Shown piece after piece: positions 36,228 to 45,848 of a stretch of DNA of 64,000 nt. The stretch's first letter is position 1. Each line of letters opens with the position of its first letter. A program made the translations under genes and the position numbers. The stretch is taken from positions 1-64,000 of the forward strand of contig JAGVJN010000014.1 of assembly GCA_020051095.1 (NCBI GenBank), given 5' to 3'. The notes beneath the pieces were generated by a model, which worked only from the letters and a program-made list of their open reading frames with translations, made no database searches and had not been told where the DNA came from. Source of the stretch: Pseudomonadota bacterium. GTDB taxonomy: Bacteria > Pseudomonadota > Gammaproteobacteria > Legionellales > Legionellaceae.

Positions 36228-37685
36228 ATGTCAAAATCCACAACCAAACATCCCCGATCGCTGATTATATTTTGTGGTACTGAGCTCTGGGAAAGGTATG
36301 GTTTTTATGCAGTACAATCCCTTCTAGCATTGTATCTCACCCAGTTTTTTTCATGGCCCGATGATCGCATCTATAATTTGGTTGGCACGTTTACTGCGCT
36401 AACTTATTTATCTCCTGTGATTGGTGGGTGGATAGCAGACCGATTAATTGGTCAAAAATATGCGGTGATTGTAGGCAGCATTTTTCTATGCGGGAGCTAT
36501 TTATTACTCTCGATGTCACATGATACGCATTCGTTACCCATTTCACTTGCTTGTATTGCGATTGGTACGGGTTTAATCAAGCCCAATATATCCGCCATGC
36601 TCGGCAATGAATATGATGTTGATTCTCCCTATCGAGAACGGGGATTTACCCTCTTTTATATGGGTATCACAACCGGTATTATTTTAGGTACAACCTTACC
36701 GAGTATTTTAACATGGTACTTTAATTGGTCTGCTGCATTTATTAGTGGGGCGATAGGCATGGTTTTTGCCTTGATCTTGTTTGTAGTTGGTTGTCAGATA
36801 TTTAAAATTCGAAATCGCCTACAACAACCATTCGAATTAATCAATGGATTTTACGCTTTCGTGCTTCTAGCGCTGTCAGGTGTGATTTTTTGGTTTATAT
36901 TAAGTACCCCAACATTTGCTGCCTCAACATTTGCTATTATTTTTTTAGGATCAATTGCCTATCTCATTCAATCCATTCGCACAGATAGCAAACATCAGGC
37001 AAAGTTGACAATGATAATTTGTTGCCTGTGTTGTATTTCAATTCTATTTTGGGCGTTTTATTTTCAAATGTTCACCTCGCTTACGTTGTTTATTGAGCGA
37101 GCGGTTATGCCCGATGTATTTGGCGTACAATTCCCTCCCCCCTATTATGTCAGTATCCAAAGTGTGGGAATGCTATTTTTTGGGTTAATATTAACCAGAA
37201 ATCGACGAAAATTATCCGTCCAGGAAGTCGCTAAACGCACGAATGTGAAATTCTTTCTCGCAATGATCTGCATGAGTTTAGCGTATTTATTTATTACCTG
37301 GGTCTGTTATCGCTCCGTTATGAGTATTGACAAAATTCAACCTCTGCTCATTATTCCTGCTTACCTACTCATCTCAATCGCTGAGTTGCTGTTATCGCCT
37401 GTTGGCTTAGCGGCTATAACTACGTTGGCAAGCAAATCCCATGTGAGCACAATGATGGGCATATTCTTTGTATCCCTGGGGTTAGGCGGGTATTTATCAG
37501 GAATCTTAGCCACATTCACTGCGGTAAATTATCATCCAAACAGCCCTTTAATGATAGTTAAAATGCATTATCTTGATAGCTTTAATTTATTATCGTTTAT
37601 CATGTTTATCGCCACAGTATTTAGCTTTATCTTTTTTAGGCTTATCAATAAGATCATTTTAGCGATGGACTCATCGGAAATTTAA
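36228..37685 (+). CDS. Proton-dependent oligopeptide transporter (POT/PTR2 family)
   Basis: The 485-aa protein has about 12-14 membrane segments and the family signatures ELWERYGFYAVQ (the ExxERFxxYG proton/peptide motif) and FTLFYMGITTGI (PTR2 second signature). It is predicted to import di- and tripeptides with protons. I start it at ATG 36228 rather than an in-frame codon at 36207 because the short start matches the family N-terminus. It diverges from hutU; together they fit use of peptides and amino acids as carbon source (inference). Confidence 0.93.
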   Translation: MSKSTTKHPRSLIIFCGTELWERYGFYAVQSLLALYLTQFFSWPDDRIYNLVGTFTALTYLSPVIGGWIADRLIGQKYAVIVGSIFLCGSYLLLSMSHDTHSLPISLACIAIGTGLIKPNISAMLGNEYDVDSPYRERGFTLFYMGITTGIILGTTLPSILTWYFNWSAAFISGAIGMVFALILFVVGCQIFKIRNRLQQPFELINGFYAFVLLALSGVIFWFILSTPTFAASTFAIIFLGSIAYLIQSIRTDSKHQAKLTMIICCLCCISILFWAFYFQMFTSLTLFIERAVMPDVFGVQFPPPYYVSIQSVGMLFFGLILTRNRRKLSVQEVAKRTNVKFFLAMICMSLAYLFITWVCYRSVMSIDKIQPLLIIPAYLLISIAELLLSPVGLAAITTLASKSHVSTMMGIFFVSLGLGGYLSGILATFTAVNYHPNSPLMIVKMHYLDSFNLLSFIMFIATVFSFIFFRLINKIILAMDSSEI

Positions 37686-37709
37686 TCAACTAAAATACCC
37701 GCAATAGTC

Positions 37710-37738
37710 TTTAAAGCACGCAATGTTCCTGTTAGAAT
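37710..37738 (+). promoter_or_regulatory. Putative promoter for rsfS-rlmH-mrdA-rodA
   Basis: TTTAAA (37710-37715) and TAGAAT (37733-37738) are 17 bp apart, a good sigma-70 match, with transcription expected near 37745, about 22 bp before the rsfS ATG. Confidence 0.45.
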
Positions 37739-37766
37739 ATACGACTTTTTTAAACAAACTCACTCT

Positions 37767-38111
37767 ATGACCCAAAAAACATTACTCGAAAGAATTATTC
37801 ATGAACTCGAAGAAGCAAAGGCCAATCAAATCGACGTTATTGATGTTTCAGATAAAACTTCTGTTACCAATTGTATGGTGATATGCTCAGGTCGATCAAC
37901 AAGGCATGTGAAATCTACTGCGGAAATATTAGTGGAAAAATTAAAACATGCTGGTTTCCAACCAATAAGCAAAGAAGGTATCGATCGCGGAGAATGGGCA
38001 CTCATTGATTACAATGACATCATTGTCCATATCATGCATCCCGATCACCGTGCATACTATAATCTCGAAGAATTATGGCAAAAAGCACGCCCTCATGAGG
38101 ATCATGGTTAA
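37767..38111 (+). CDS. rsfS: Ribosome silencing factor RsfS
   Basis: RsfS binds L14 of the 50S subunit and blocks subunit joining during starvation. The 114-aa protein has the Iojap/RsfS core including DVSDKTSVTNCMVICSG and EGIDRGEWALIDYNDIIVHI. Length is typical. It is first in the order rsfS-rlmH-mrdA-rodA that is conserved in gammaproteobacteria, and it overlaps rlmH by 8 bp. Confidence 0.96.
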   Translation: MTQKTLLERIIHELEEAKANQIDVIDVSDKTSVTNCMVICSGRSTRHVKSTAEILVEKLKHAGFQPISKEGIDRGEWALIDYNDIIVHIMHPDHRAYYNLEELWQKARPHEDHG

Positions 38112-38574
38112 GCTAACAATTATTTGTCTTGGTAATAAAATGCCCAACTGGGTCAATGAGGCAGTTACTATCTTTAGCAAACGATTAAAAGAATTCTGCC
38201 AGGTTCAATTAATTGAAATTCCATTGCAAAAGCGGGGTAAAGTTCATAGCTTCAAAACAATTCAAGACAAAGAAGCTGAAAACATGATTAAACACATTCC
38301 CAATGGTTCCTATGTGATTGCTTTGGATATTAATGGGACCGCCATGACAAGCGAACAATTGGCGGCGCGGGTTTGTCAGCTTCAACAAACAAAACCCCAT
38401 TGGTGTCTTCTAATCGGAGGGCCTGAAGGGATACCAAACCCGGTAATGGATTTAGTTCATGAAAACTGGTCATTATCGAACTTAACACTGTCACACCCGA
38501 TTGCTCGTATTGTTTTATTCGAATCGCTATATCGTAGCTGGACAATCCTAAGCGATCACCCTTATCATAAGTAG
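38104..38574 (+). CDS. rlmH: 23S rRNA pseudouridine-1915 N3-methyltransferase RlmH
   Basis: RlmH is a SPOUT methyltransferase acting on the 70S ribosome. The 156-aa protein has the AdoMet-binding LLIGGPEGIP loop, LTLSHPIARIVLFESLYR and the C-terminal HPYHK expected of the family. The start is ATG 38104 (MVKLTIICLG); an upstream open frame lies inside rsfS. The E. coli enzyme has 155 residues. Confidence 0.97.
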   Translation: MVKLTIICLGNKMPNWVNEAVTIFSKRLKEFCQVQLIEIPLQKRGKVHSFKTIQDKEAENMIKHIPNGSYVIALDINGTAMTSEQLAARVCQLQQTKPHWCLLIGGPEGIPNPVMDLVHENWSLSNLTLSHPIARIVLFESLYRSWTILSDHPYHK

Positions 38575-40458
38575 TTGTTAAAAAACAGTGGCGTCAATGT
38601 GACTTATTCAGATTATCCTCATCACACAAATAATCAGCCCCAGCAAAGTAATCGTCTATTTATTTTGTATGCGCTGGTTTTCTGCTTTGCTGCAATTTTG
38701 TTAATTCGACTAGCCTATCTGCAATTGTCACAACATGGGCGCTACCAACTGCTTTCACTCAAAAACCAGTTAAATACCATTCCTATCGCTCCGCCAAGAG
38801 GAATTATTACGGATCGAAATGGGGTGGTTTTAGCAGATAACATCCCCGTTTATTCATTAGAAATCATACCAGAACGTATAAAAAACTTACCTAAAACACT
38901 GGAACGGCTTAAACACTTATTGCCATCTATCACCGATGAAGACATCGAAACCTTTAACAAAAGCCGATTAGCTAGCCGATCGTTTTTGCCAACACCTTTT
39001 AAACTGAAATTGAATGAAGATGAAGTGGCCCGCTTTGCTGTTAATCAATTCAAATTTCCAGGCGTTTTGATTAAAGCGCGTTTAATGCGCAGTTACCCTT
39101 ATAGCCAGGCAACTTCACATGTCGTTGGCTTCGTCGGTAGGATTAATACAAAAGAACTGGCTATTGTCGATAATCAAAATTACCGTGCCACCAATTTTAT
39201 TGGCAAAACAGGCATTGAAAAATTCTACGAACCGTTATTACATGGTCGAATAGGGTATCGACAAGTTGAAGCAGATGTCAGCGGCAGAATACTAAAGACA
39301 ATTGATGAACGGCCCCCTCTTTCTGGTGACAAATTAACATTGTCGCTCGATATTAACATTCAACTTGCTGCACATTATGCATTAAATAATAAGCGAGGTG
39401 CAGTGGTTGTCATTGACACTAACAATGGCGAAATTCTTGCATTGGCGAGCACGCCATCATTTGATAGTAATTTATTTGTCAATGGCATTTCACAAGCTAA
39501 TTACCAAGATTTGCTCAATGATCCGGATAAGCCATTATTTAATCGAGCTATTCGAGGACTCTACCCTCCCGCGTCAACCATCAAACCCTATATTGCGTTA
39601 GCTGGGCTAGAGAGTGGTATTGTGACAAGTCAAACAAGAATTTTTGATAAAGGTTGGTATCAAATTCGTGGAGCGAGCCACGTTTATCGAGATTGGAAAA
39701 AGTTTGGCCATGGTATGGTTGACTTATCCAAAGCGATAAGGGTATCTTGTGATACCTTTTTTTATCAGCTCGGTGAGCGATTAGGGATCTCAGGAATTGA
39801 AGCGATGTTATCGCAATTTGGGTTTGGACAGCTAACTCACATCGATTTGCCTGACGAATTAGGCGGCATATTACCTACTGCTCGTTGGAAGCGCGAAACA
39901 AAACATAAACCGTGGTATGGTGGGGATACCATTATAACCAGTATTGGGCAAGGATTTATGCTTAGCACACCCTTGCAATTAGCGAGTGCTTCTGCAGCCT
40001 TAGGCTCAAAAGGCAGGCACTATCGCCCTCATGTACTAAAATCTGTGAGCAACCTGGGTCAAAACGTTTCATTAGACATTAGTCCCTTAGAGGAATACCC
40101 TGTTGATGTCGGTGATAAAAACAATTGGACGTTTATTAGTGAATCCATGACCAGAGTCATTACCAGCCCGGACGGTACTGGTTACCGTTATGGAAAAAAT
40201 GTACCCTATTCGATTGCAGCGAAAACGGGTACTGCGCAAGTACACAGCGCCAAAAAATACGATCGAAAAAAATATACTGAGATACCCGAGCGATTGAGGG
40301 ATCATTCGTTATTTATTGCATTTGTTCCTGCTGAATCGCCTGAAATTGCGGTAGCAGTCGTGTTAGAGAATGATCATATTGCACCCAATATTGCTCGTAA
40401 AGTCATCGATGCTTACTTTGAATCCAAGAAACAACATGAAAAATCAAAACATACATAA
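38575..40458 (+). CDS. mrdA: Penicillin-binding protein 2
   Basis: PBP2 is the transpeptidase of the elongasome that builds lateral cell wall with RodA. The 627-aa protein has one N-terminal membrane segment (about 27-48), a PBP dimer domain and a transpeptidase domain with Ser334-Thr-Ile-Lys337 (SxxK), SCD (SxN-type) and KTGTAQV (KTG). No ATG occurs before the membrane segment; TTG at 38575 directly after rlmH or GTG at 38599 are the candidate starts. It overlaps rodA by 23 bp. Confidence 0.96.
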   Translation: MLKNSGVNVTYSDYPHHTNNQPQQSNRLFILYALVFCFAAILLIRLAYLQLSQHGRYQLLSLKNQLNTIPIAPPRGIITDRNGVVLADNIPVYSLEIIPERIKNLPKTLERLKHLLPSITDEDIETFNKSRLASRSFLPTPFKLKLNEDEVARFAVNQFKFPGVLIKARLMRSYPYSQATSHVVGFVGRINTKELAIVDNQNYRATNFIGKTGIEKFYEPLLHGRIGYRQVEADVSGRILKTIDERPPLSGDKLTLSLDINIQLAAHYALNNKRGAVVVIDTNNGEILALASTPSFDSNLFVNGISQANYQDLLNDPDKPLFNRAIRGLYPPASTIKPYIALAGLESGIVTSQTRIFDKGWYQIRGASHVYRDWKKFGHGMVDLSKAIRVSCDTFFYQLGERLGISGIEAMLSQFGFGQLTHIDLPDELGGILPTARWKRETKHKPWYGGDTIITSIGQGFMLSTPLQLASASAALGSKGRHYRPHVLKSVSNLGQNVSLDISPLEEYPVDVGDKNNWTFISESMTRVITSPDGTGYRYGKNVPYSIAAKTGTAQVHSAKKYDRKKYTEIPERLRDHSLFIAFVPAESPEIAVAVVLENDHIAPNIARKVIDAYFESKKQHEKSKHT

Positions 40459-41557
40459 TCCCATCTATCGATTAACAAAACGGGCACTTCATATTGATTT
40501 TCCGTTACTCGGGGCATTATTAATGCTGATGTGCTTTGGCTTGATTATTTTATACAGCGCCTCCAACGAAGATATGAACGTCATGAATCGTCAGTTCATT
40601 AGACTTTGCTTTGCTTTGTTAGTCATGATTGTATTTGCATTCATCCCACCACACCGTTACAAACTTTGGTCACCCTGGCTTTATATTTCTGGATTAATGT
40701 TATTGATTGCCGTTATGGTTCTTGGAAAGATAGGGAAAGGCGCTCAAAGATGGCTAGAACTTGGCTTATTCCGCTTTCAACCCTCTGAGATAATGAAGCT
40801 TGCTGTGCCAATGATGGCGGCTTGGTATATCGACCAGAAAGGCGGGTTACATAAACAATCCACTTGGATCATTACCTTGGCTATTATTCTGGTGCCTACG
40901 TTGATAATCGCCAAACAGCCTGACCTTGGCACTGCTATAATGGTTGCTTCAGCAGGCTTATGTGTCATCTTTTTAGCAGGCCTTAGTTACCGCATTATCT
41001 TTTCCGCCACTTGCCTTGGTCTTTCAGCACTTCCTATTTTGTGGCATTTTCTCCATGACTATCAAAAAAAGCGGGTGATGATGCTACTAAATCCTGAAAA
41101 AGATCCGTTAGGCGCAGGCTATCATATCATTCAATCTAAGATTGCTATAGGATCCGGTGGCCTTGCTGGCAAAGGGTGGTTACAAGGAAGTCAATCTCAT
41201 TTGAATTTTTTGCCTGAGCATGCCACTGACTTCATTTTCGCCGTTTGCGGTGAAGAATTTGGCTACTTTGGTTCTTTTATACTAATTGCAATGATTATCT
41301 GTATCACCCTTCGCGGTTTACAAATTGCCTTGCAAGCACAGACAAACTATACGCGAATGCTTGCCGGTAGTTTAAGTTTCACCTTTTTCATATCTGCTTT
41401 TGTGAATATTGGTATGGTTATGGGGATATTGCCCGTTGTAGGAATTCCGTTGCCTCTCGTAAGCTATGGCGGCACAGCCATGGTAACCTTCATGGCCGGA
41501 TTTGGTGTCCTCATGTCAATTAGTACACATAAGATTCTATTTCACCAAGGCCACTAG
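40436..41557 (+). CDS. rodA: Rod-shape-determining glycosyltransferase RodA
   Basis: RodA is the SEDS-family peptidoglycan polymerase partnered with PBP2. The 373-aa protein has about ten membrane segments and the SEDS blocks KGAQRWL, FQPSEIMKLA, FLPEHATDFIFAV and VGIPLPLVSYGGT. The start ATG 40436 overlaps mrdA; the longer upstream frame lies inside mrdA. Its 3' end overlaps the end of the convergent patatin gene by 21 bp, an unusual arrangement for an essential-type gene. Confidence 0.96.
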   Translation: MKNQNIHNPIYRLTKRALHIDFPLLGALLMLMCFGLIILYSASNEDMNVMNRQFIRLCFALLVMIVFAFIPPHRYKLWSPWLYISGLMLLIAVMVLGKIGKGAQRWLELGLFRFQPSEIMKLAVPMMAAWYIDQKGGLHKQSTWIITLAIILVPTLIIAKQPDLGTAIMVASAGLCVIFLAGLSYRIIFSATCLGLSALPILWHFLHDYQKKRVMMLLNPEKDPLGAGYHIIQSKIAIGSGGLAGKGWLQGSQSHLNFLPEHATDFIFAVCGEEFGYFGSFILIAMIICITLRGLQIALQAQTNYTRMLAGSLSFTFFISAFVNIGMVMGILPVVGIPLPLVSYGGTAMVTFMAGFGVLMSISTHKILFHQGH

Positions 41558-44263
41558 GTTATTATTGCTACTATCGACAACATGACTTTCTTGAGCAGTC
41601 GATGGTTGAATATCCGGTTGGGGATTTTGTATCGACTCCACTGCCTCGTCTAAGCCTGACCAATTTTTCGTTTTTACAAAATCTAGAATTTGATTTAATT
41701 TCTCATGTTCTTTTAATGAAGTTGACCAAACATTGAGGTATTTAGGTGAGTTTAAGTCAATTTCGCCTGCAATGATAGCATCAGATAAATTTTTTAGTAT
41801 CGCACACAGTTCATCGTATTTGTTATAGTGGAATTTTTTTAAACAATAAATCACTAAAAATAATACCAAGTGTTGTTTAGAATTAAGTTGCTTCAAATGT
41901 GATAAAGCAAAAAACGGATTATTAATGCTCGTTCCATGTCGTGCTTTGCAAAATAGGTCATAATCTGTTTTATTAGCAAACATGGGCAAACGCATTCTCA
42001 AAAAAATGGGGTATATATAAATAAAAAAACGCATCCTATCGGTATAGTGTCTTGATATCAATAAATTCGAGAGTGATTTACTAATCTTGGATTTTGCTGA
42101 TTCAGTTGGTTGTGTTAGTGCATTAGGTGCAGCGTTATTGTTGGCATCAGGTAAATCAAAACGGCGTGCTAACAAATCAATTCTTTTTTGGCTGACACCA
42201 TGTTGCTTAGCAATGGGGACTAATTGATCAAACAATGGTTTATTTTGGCGAAAACAACAATGCACCAGAATTGCCTCAATCGACTGAAAACTTTCAAACA
42301 TCAGTTGCGAAGGATGGTAACCGTCATCGTGTTTATTTTTGCTATAAAGGTAATTTAAATGCCGCATGGTCTCTTGATAGCCCTTTTCAACAAGCTCTTT
42401 TTGTTTATCTGTAGGAACACTAAACTGCGTTGATGGTACATCGGCGTGTAACAAAACCGTGGTAAAACTTTGTTGAACCATTTTAATTCGATCCCATTCC
42501 CATGCGCTAACCGGATCTTGTATCCCTGATATTAATTGATAAAACCAATTTGCTAACCAAGACTCTCGATATATCCTCTGCCGGAACCCATTAAGCATGC
42601 CTTCTTCTGTGCCATTATCAAAACAAAAACCAAGCGATTCGATACTATAACCATACCGAGAGCTTAGCAATGACTTGTCATGACCAATGAAAGCCTCTGT
42701 TGGAAAATTGCTAGTTAGACCACCATCCGTATGAGGAACCCCTTGAAATTCAGGGGGTTTATATAAGGGGGGAATGCTTCCTGACATCTCACCTGCATGA
42801 CTGAGTTCCAGATCCGGTGTTGTTTTGAGCGAGAAATAACTGGCTCTTTGCGCCTCTAAGTTGCTAGCAGTAATAATGAGTTCATCGCCCAATCCGCAGT
42901 CAGGATATCGCTTTTTTAAATTCGCCAACGATCGAAAGGTAATTTTACCTAAATTAAACACTTCATCATTTAGAAATTTTCGCCCATCTTCTGATTTATC
43001 AATGTGATAGCGATTAATAATTTCTAAAACTTTTAAACCAATCACATAGTCCAATCCGGCTTTGAGAGCCGTTGTTTTTGAATAACCCGTTTTATCCCAC
43101 TCGTTATAAAGCAGGACTTCTCGGTTAAAATCAGCAAAATATTTTTCAACTTGCTCAGGCTCATAGTTTAAGTAAGCCAAAATTGACATAATCGCCCCGG
43201 CTGAACTTCCCGCATATGCCGTAAAAGGTATGCCCATTTCTCGACAGGCTCGATAGCCACCAACCAATGAAAATATTTTACCGCCACCGCCTGAGCAGAC
43301 TAAATTTTTATAACCCGACCATATTTCCCGAACTTGATAGACACCATTTTGTTTGGTAATGCGAATCTGCTCATTTTCAAATAAAACGTGTTGTGTTGAT
43401 GCAACTAGTGGTTGAGCCTTACTGGTTTTTTCCTCATCTTGATCCGAAGGACTATCTTGCCATAACGAAACAACAAACTTTATCAATGACGTTGTGAATT
43501 GAAGCATCCAACGCCAAAGTTGGACATACCAGGCTAGATTTTCCTCAATGAATTCTGTTTTGCGGAATTCAGCCATGGCTTGATATCGATAGTCTTTATG
43601 ACTGGGTAAAACATCGATTGATAGTGGGTGGGGCTCATTGAGCTCATGATAGATCCTGTCATCGACTTTATTAACTTTAACAAGCTTGTCAACTATGCCA
43701 GGCGTAAGCACAATCCGCCTACTGTTCCGTGCTTTTTCTAAATTCTCCTTATTTTTCTTAAAGGAAAATAAGTTCTCTAAATGGGTATGCTTAAACTCAA
43801 ATAGCCAGCCTTGTTTGCCTGTTTGTAGTGTAAATCCATGTAATTGAAAATCAGGGTTTAAATTCTTTTTTGTTGCCAAAGGCCAGTAAGACGTTTCAAC
43901 TGAACCAAATAACCAGTTATAAAATCGTCCCCACCACGAGAGAGGTACTTCAACGGTGTAGCCTCGGTGATCATTATTAACATACCCCTCCCAGAAGCTA
44001 TAACTACATTGGTTTTGATGAGGATCTAATAACCAGGTTTTCAATTTATAACGATAACTTGGATCCAGTTGGGTTAAGTCAACAACAAAGCTATGCCCCT
44101 CTATTAAATTTTCGAATAAGGTTTTACTTGAATCCGGAAACTGGCCATTCACTTGCAATAGTCCTTCACGTGCAAGCAATATTATCTTTTGAAATAAAAT
44201 AAGATTACGTGGATGTTCTTGTTTCTCAAATATTTCTGACAGGTTTTGCTGATATGCCGTCAT
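41537..44263 (-). CDS. Large patatin-like phospholipase, candidate secreted effector (VpdC-like)
   Basis: The 908-aa protein has a central patatin domain (about 320-560) with oxyanion loop GGGGK (325-329), nucleophile motif GSSAG (352-356, Ser354) and the DGG of the catalytic aspartate (Asp513), so it should be an active lipid acyl hydrolase. There is no signal peptide. About 320 residues precede it and 340 helical, charged residues follow, ending in a Ser/Asn/Glu-rich tail. This layout resembles Legionella Vpd-type patatin effectors moved by the Dot/Icm system; that is inference. It is a single gene, with a putative promoter at 44301-44329. Confidence 0.85.
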   Translation of the reverse strand: MTAYQQNLSEIFEKQEHPRNLILFQKIILLAREGLLQVNGQFPDSSKTLFENLIEGHSFVVDLTQLDPSYRYKLKTWLLDPHQNQCSYSFWEGYVNNDHRGYTVEVPLSWWGRFYNWLFGSVETSYWPLATKKNLNPDFQLHGFTLQTGKQGWLFEFKHTHLENLFSFKKNKENLEKARNSRRIVLTPGIVDKLVKVNKVDDRIYHELNEPHPLSIDVLPSHKDYRYQAMAEFRKTEFIEENLAWYVQLWRWMLQFTTSLIKFVVSLWQDSPSDQDEEKTSKAQPLVASTQHVLFENEQIRITKQNGVYQVREIWSGYKNLVCSGGGGKIFSLVGGYRACREMGIPFTAYAGSSAGAIMSILAYLNYEPEQVEKYFADFNREVLLYNEWDKTGYSKTTALKAGLDYVIGLKVLEIINRYHIDKSEDGRKFLNDEVFNLGKITFRSLANLKKRYPDCGLGDELIITASNLEAQRASYFSLKTTPDLELSHAGEMSGSIPPLYKPPEFQGVPHTDGGLTSNFPTEAFIGHDKSLLSSRYGYSIESLGFCFDNGTEEGMLNGFRQRIYRESWLANWFYQLISGIQDPVSAWEWDRIKMVQQSFTTVLLHADVPSTQFSVPTDKQKELVEKGYQETMRHLNYLYSKNKHDDGYHPSQLMFESFQSIEAILVHCCFRQNKPLFDQLVPIAKQHGVSQKRIDLLARRFDLPDANNNAAPNALTQPTESAKSKISKSLSNLLISRHYTDRMRFFIYIYPIFLRMRLPMFANKTDYDLFCKARHGTSINNPFFALSHLKQLNSKQHLVLFLVIYCLKKFHYNKYDELCAILKNLSDAIIAGEIDLNSPKYLNVWSTSLKEHEKLNQILDFVKTKNWSGLDEAVESIQNPQPDIQPSTAQESHVVDSSNNNLVALVK

Positions 44264-44300
44264 TTATCAGTTTCCATATTAAAAGCACGCCTATCATACC

Positions 44301-44329
44301 ATGTAAAATGAAAGATCAATAAATGTCAA
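44301..44329 (-). promoter_or_regulatory. Putative promoter for the patatin gene
   Basis: Read on the minus strand, a perfect TTGACA (44329-44324) is followed after 17 bp by TTACAT (44306-44301), a weak -10. A better TATGAT lies closer to the gene but at poor spacing. Confidence 0.35.
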
Positions 44330-44364
44330 TTGATTATTTTTAGCCTATGATTGAAAGAAGAGTC

Positions 44365-44387
44365 CTGTCAGGCACATAGCCCGACAG
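44365..44387. terminator. Stem-loop after prpD
   Basis: CTGTCAGGC (44365-44373) and GCCCGACAG (44379-44387) can form an 8-bp stem with one mismatch and a 5-nt loop, 15 bp after the prpD stop on the minus strand. There is no clear T-run, so termination is uncertain. Confidence 0.3.
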
Positions 44388-44401
44388 TATTCCATTTAGG
44401 A

Positions 44402-45847
44402 TCATTGTTGCCAAAGATCGACAAACTGATTGACAGGCATTTGATTCAAATATGTTGAATCGTCGCACACTTTGATGAGTTGAGCGACTTTACTATCATC
44501 AAAGCGCGTGGATAAATTATGTTTGAACTTTTCAATTAAAACCGGGATGCCTTCCTTGCGTCTTCGCTTATGACCAATTGGATATTCAATCGTTACTAAC
44601 TCGCTGCTACTACCGTCTGTAAAATGGAGGCGCATACTATTGGCAATAGAGCGTTTTTGTGGATCGAGATAATCATCGCTAAACTGCTTATTTTCTTTTA
44701 CTGTCATTTTAGAGCGCAATGTATCAATGATCGGGTTATTTGCTGTTTCATTTTCATAGTGCTCAGCTTTAAGATCACCAAATGCCAGCCCCACTGCAAC
44801 CATATATTGCAAGCAATGATCCCTATCTGCCGGATTATGCAGTTCGCCTTGTTTTGAAATGATACGAATAGCTGACTCATGGGTAACAAGTTCTATCTCT
44901 TTAATTTCATCGAGTCGATGCTGATAATCTTGATGAAGTTTAACCGCACATTCAACTGCTGTTTGAGCATGAAATTCCGCAGGATAGGATAATTTGAACA
45001 ACACATTTTCCATCACATAGCTATCAAATGGTTGGGGAAGTTCAAACGTTTGCCCCTTAAATAACACATCATAAAAGCCCCATGTCTTCACACTGAGTGC
45101 CGATGGATAACCCATTTCGCCACGCTTTGCGATGATCGCAAGACGGACAGCTCTGGCACACGCATCGCCTGCAGCCCACGATTTTCTTGAGCCCGCATTG
45201 GGTGCATGTCGATAGGTTCTTAATGATTGGCCATCCACAAACACTTGCGACAGCGTCCGTAGTAGTTGATCCCTATCTGCACCCAATAATTGGGCTGTGA
45301 CAGCAGCACTGGCCAACTTAACTAAAATAACATGATCTAATCCCACACGGTTAAAGCTGTTTTTTAAAGCCATTACCCCCTGAATTTCATGGGCTTTGAT
45401 CATCGCTGTCATCACCTGATGCATGGTTATTGGCGATTTACCCTGCTTTATCGCTTGACGAGATAAATAATCGGATACCGCTAAAATTGCCCCTAAATTA
45501 TCCGATGGATGCCCCCATTCCGCCGCTAACCAGGTATCATTAAAGTCAAGCCAACGCACCATCGTGCCAAAGTTGAAGGCCCCTTCCACCGGATCCAATT
45601 GATAAGGCGTGCCAGGCACTTTAAATCCATTATCGAGTGTTGCTCCTGGAACGATGGGGCCGAGCATGTTTTGGCAAGCCTTGAAGTTGAGCGCTAACAT
45701 AGCACATCCCATTGAATCCATTAAGCAAAGTCGTGCTGTTTCATAGGCCTCTTTGCTGAGGATGGTTTTATCCAGCACATAATCAGCAATGGACTGCATG
45801 ACAGCATCATAATCAGGCTTTACATTTTCTTCGACAAAATGGGACAT
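44402..45847 (-). CDS. prpD: 2-methylcitrate dehydratase
   Basis: PrpD dehydrates 2-methylcitrate to 2-methylaconitate in the methylcitrate cycle for propionate. The 481-aa protein (E. coli 483) belongs to the MmgE/PrpD family, with VRWLDFNDTWLAAEWGHPSDN and NAGSRKSWAAGDACARAV near the active site. ATG 45847, preceded by GAGGT, was chosen; it is 1 bp after the prpC stop. An upstream open frame lies inside prpC. Final gene of prpBCD. Confidence 0.97.
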   Translation of the reverse strand: MSHFVEENVKPDYDAVMQSIADYVLDKTILSKEAYETARLCLMDSMGCAMLALNFKACQNMLGPIVPGATLDNGFKVPGTPYQLDPVEGAFNFGTMVRWLDFNDTWLAAEWGHPSDNLGAILAVSDYLSRQAIKQGKSPITMHQVMTAMIKAHEIQGVMALKNSFNRVGLDHVILVKLASAAVTAQLLGADRDQLLRTLSQVFVDGQSLRTYRHAPNAGSRKSWAAGDACARAVRLAIIAKRGEMGYPSALSVKTWGFYDVLFKGQTFELPQPFDSYVMENVLFKLSYPAEFHAQTAVECAVKLHQDYQHRLDEIKEIELVTHESAIRIISKQGELHNPADRDHCLQYMVAVGLAFGDLKAEHYENETANNPIIDTLRSKMTVKENKQFSDDYLDPQKRSIANSMRLHFTDGSSSELVTIEYPIGHKRRRKEGIPVLIEKFKHNLSTRFDDSKVAQLIKVCDDSTYLNQMPVNQFVDLWQQ

Positions 45848-45848
45848 A

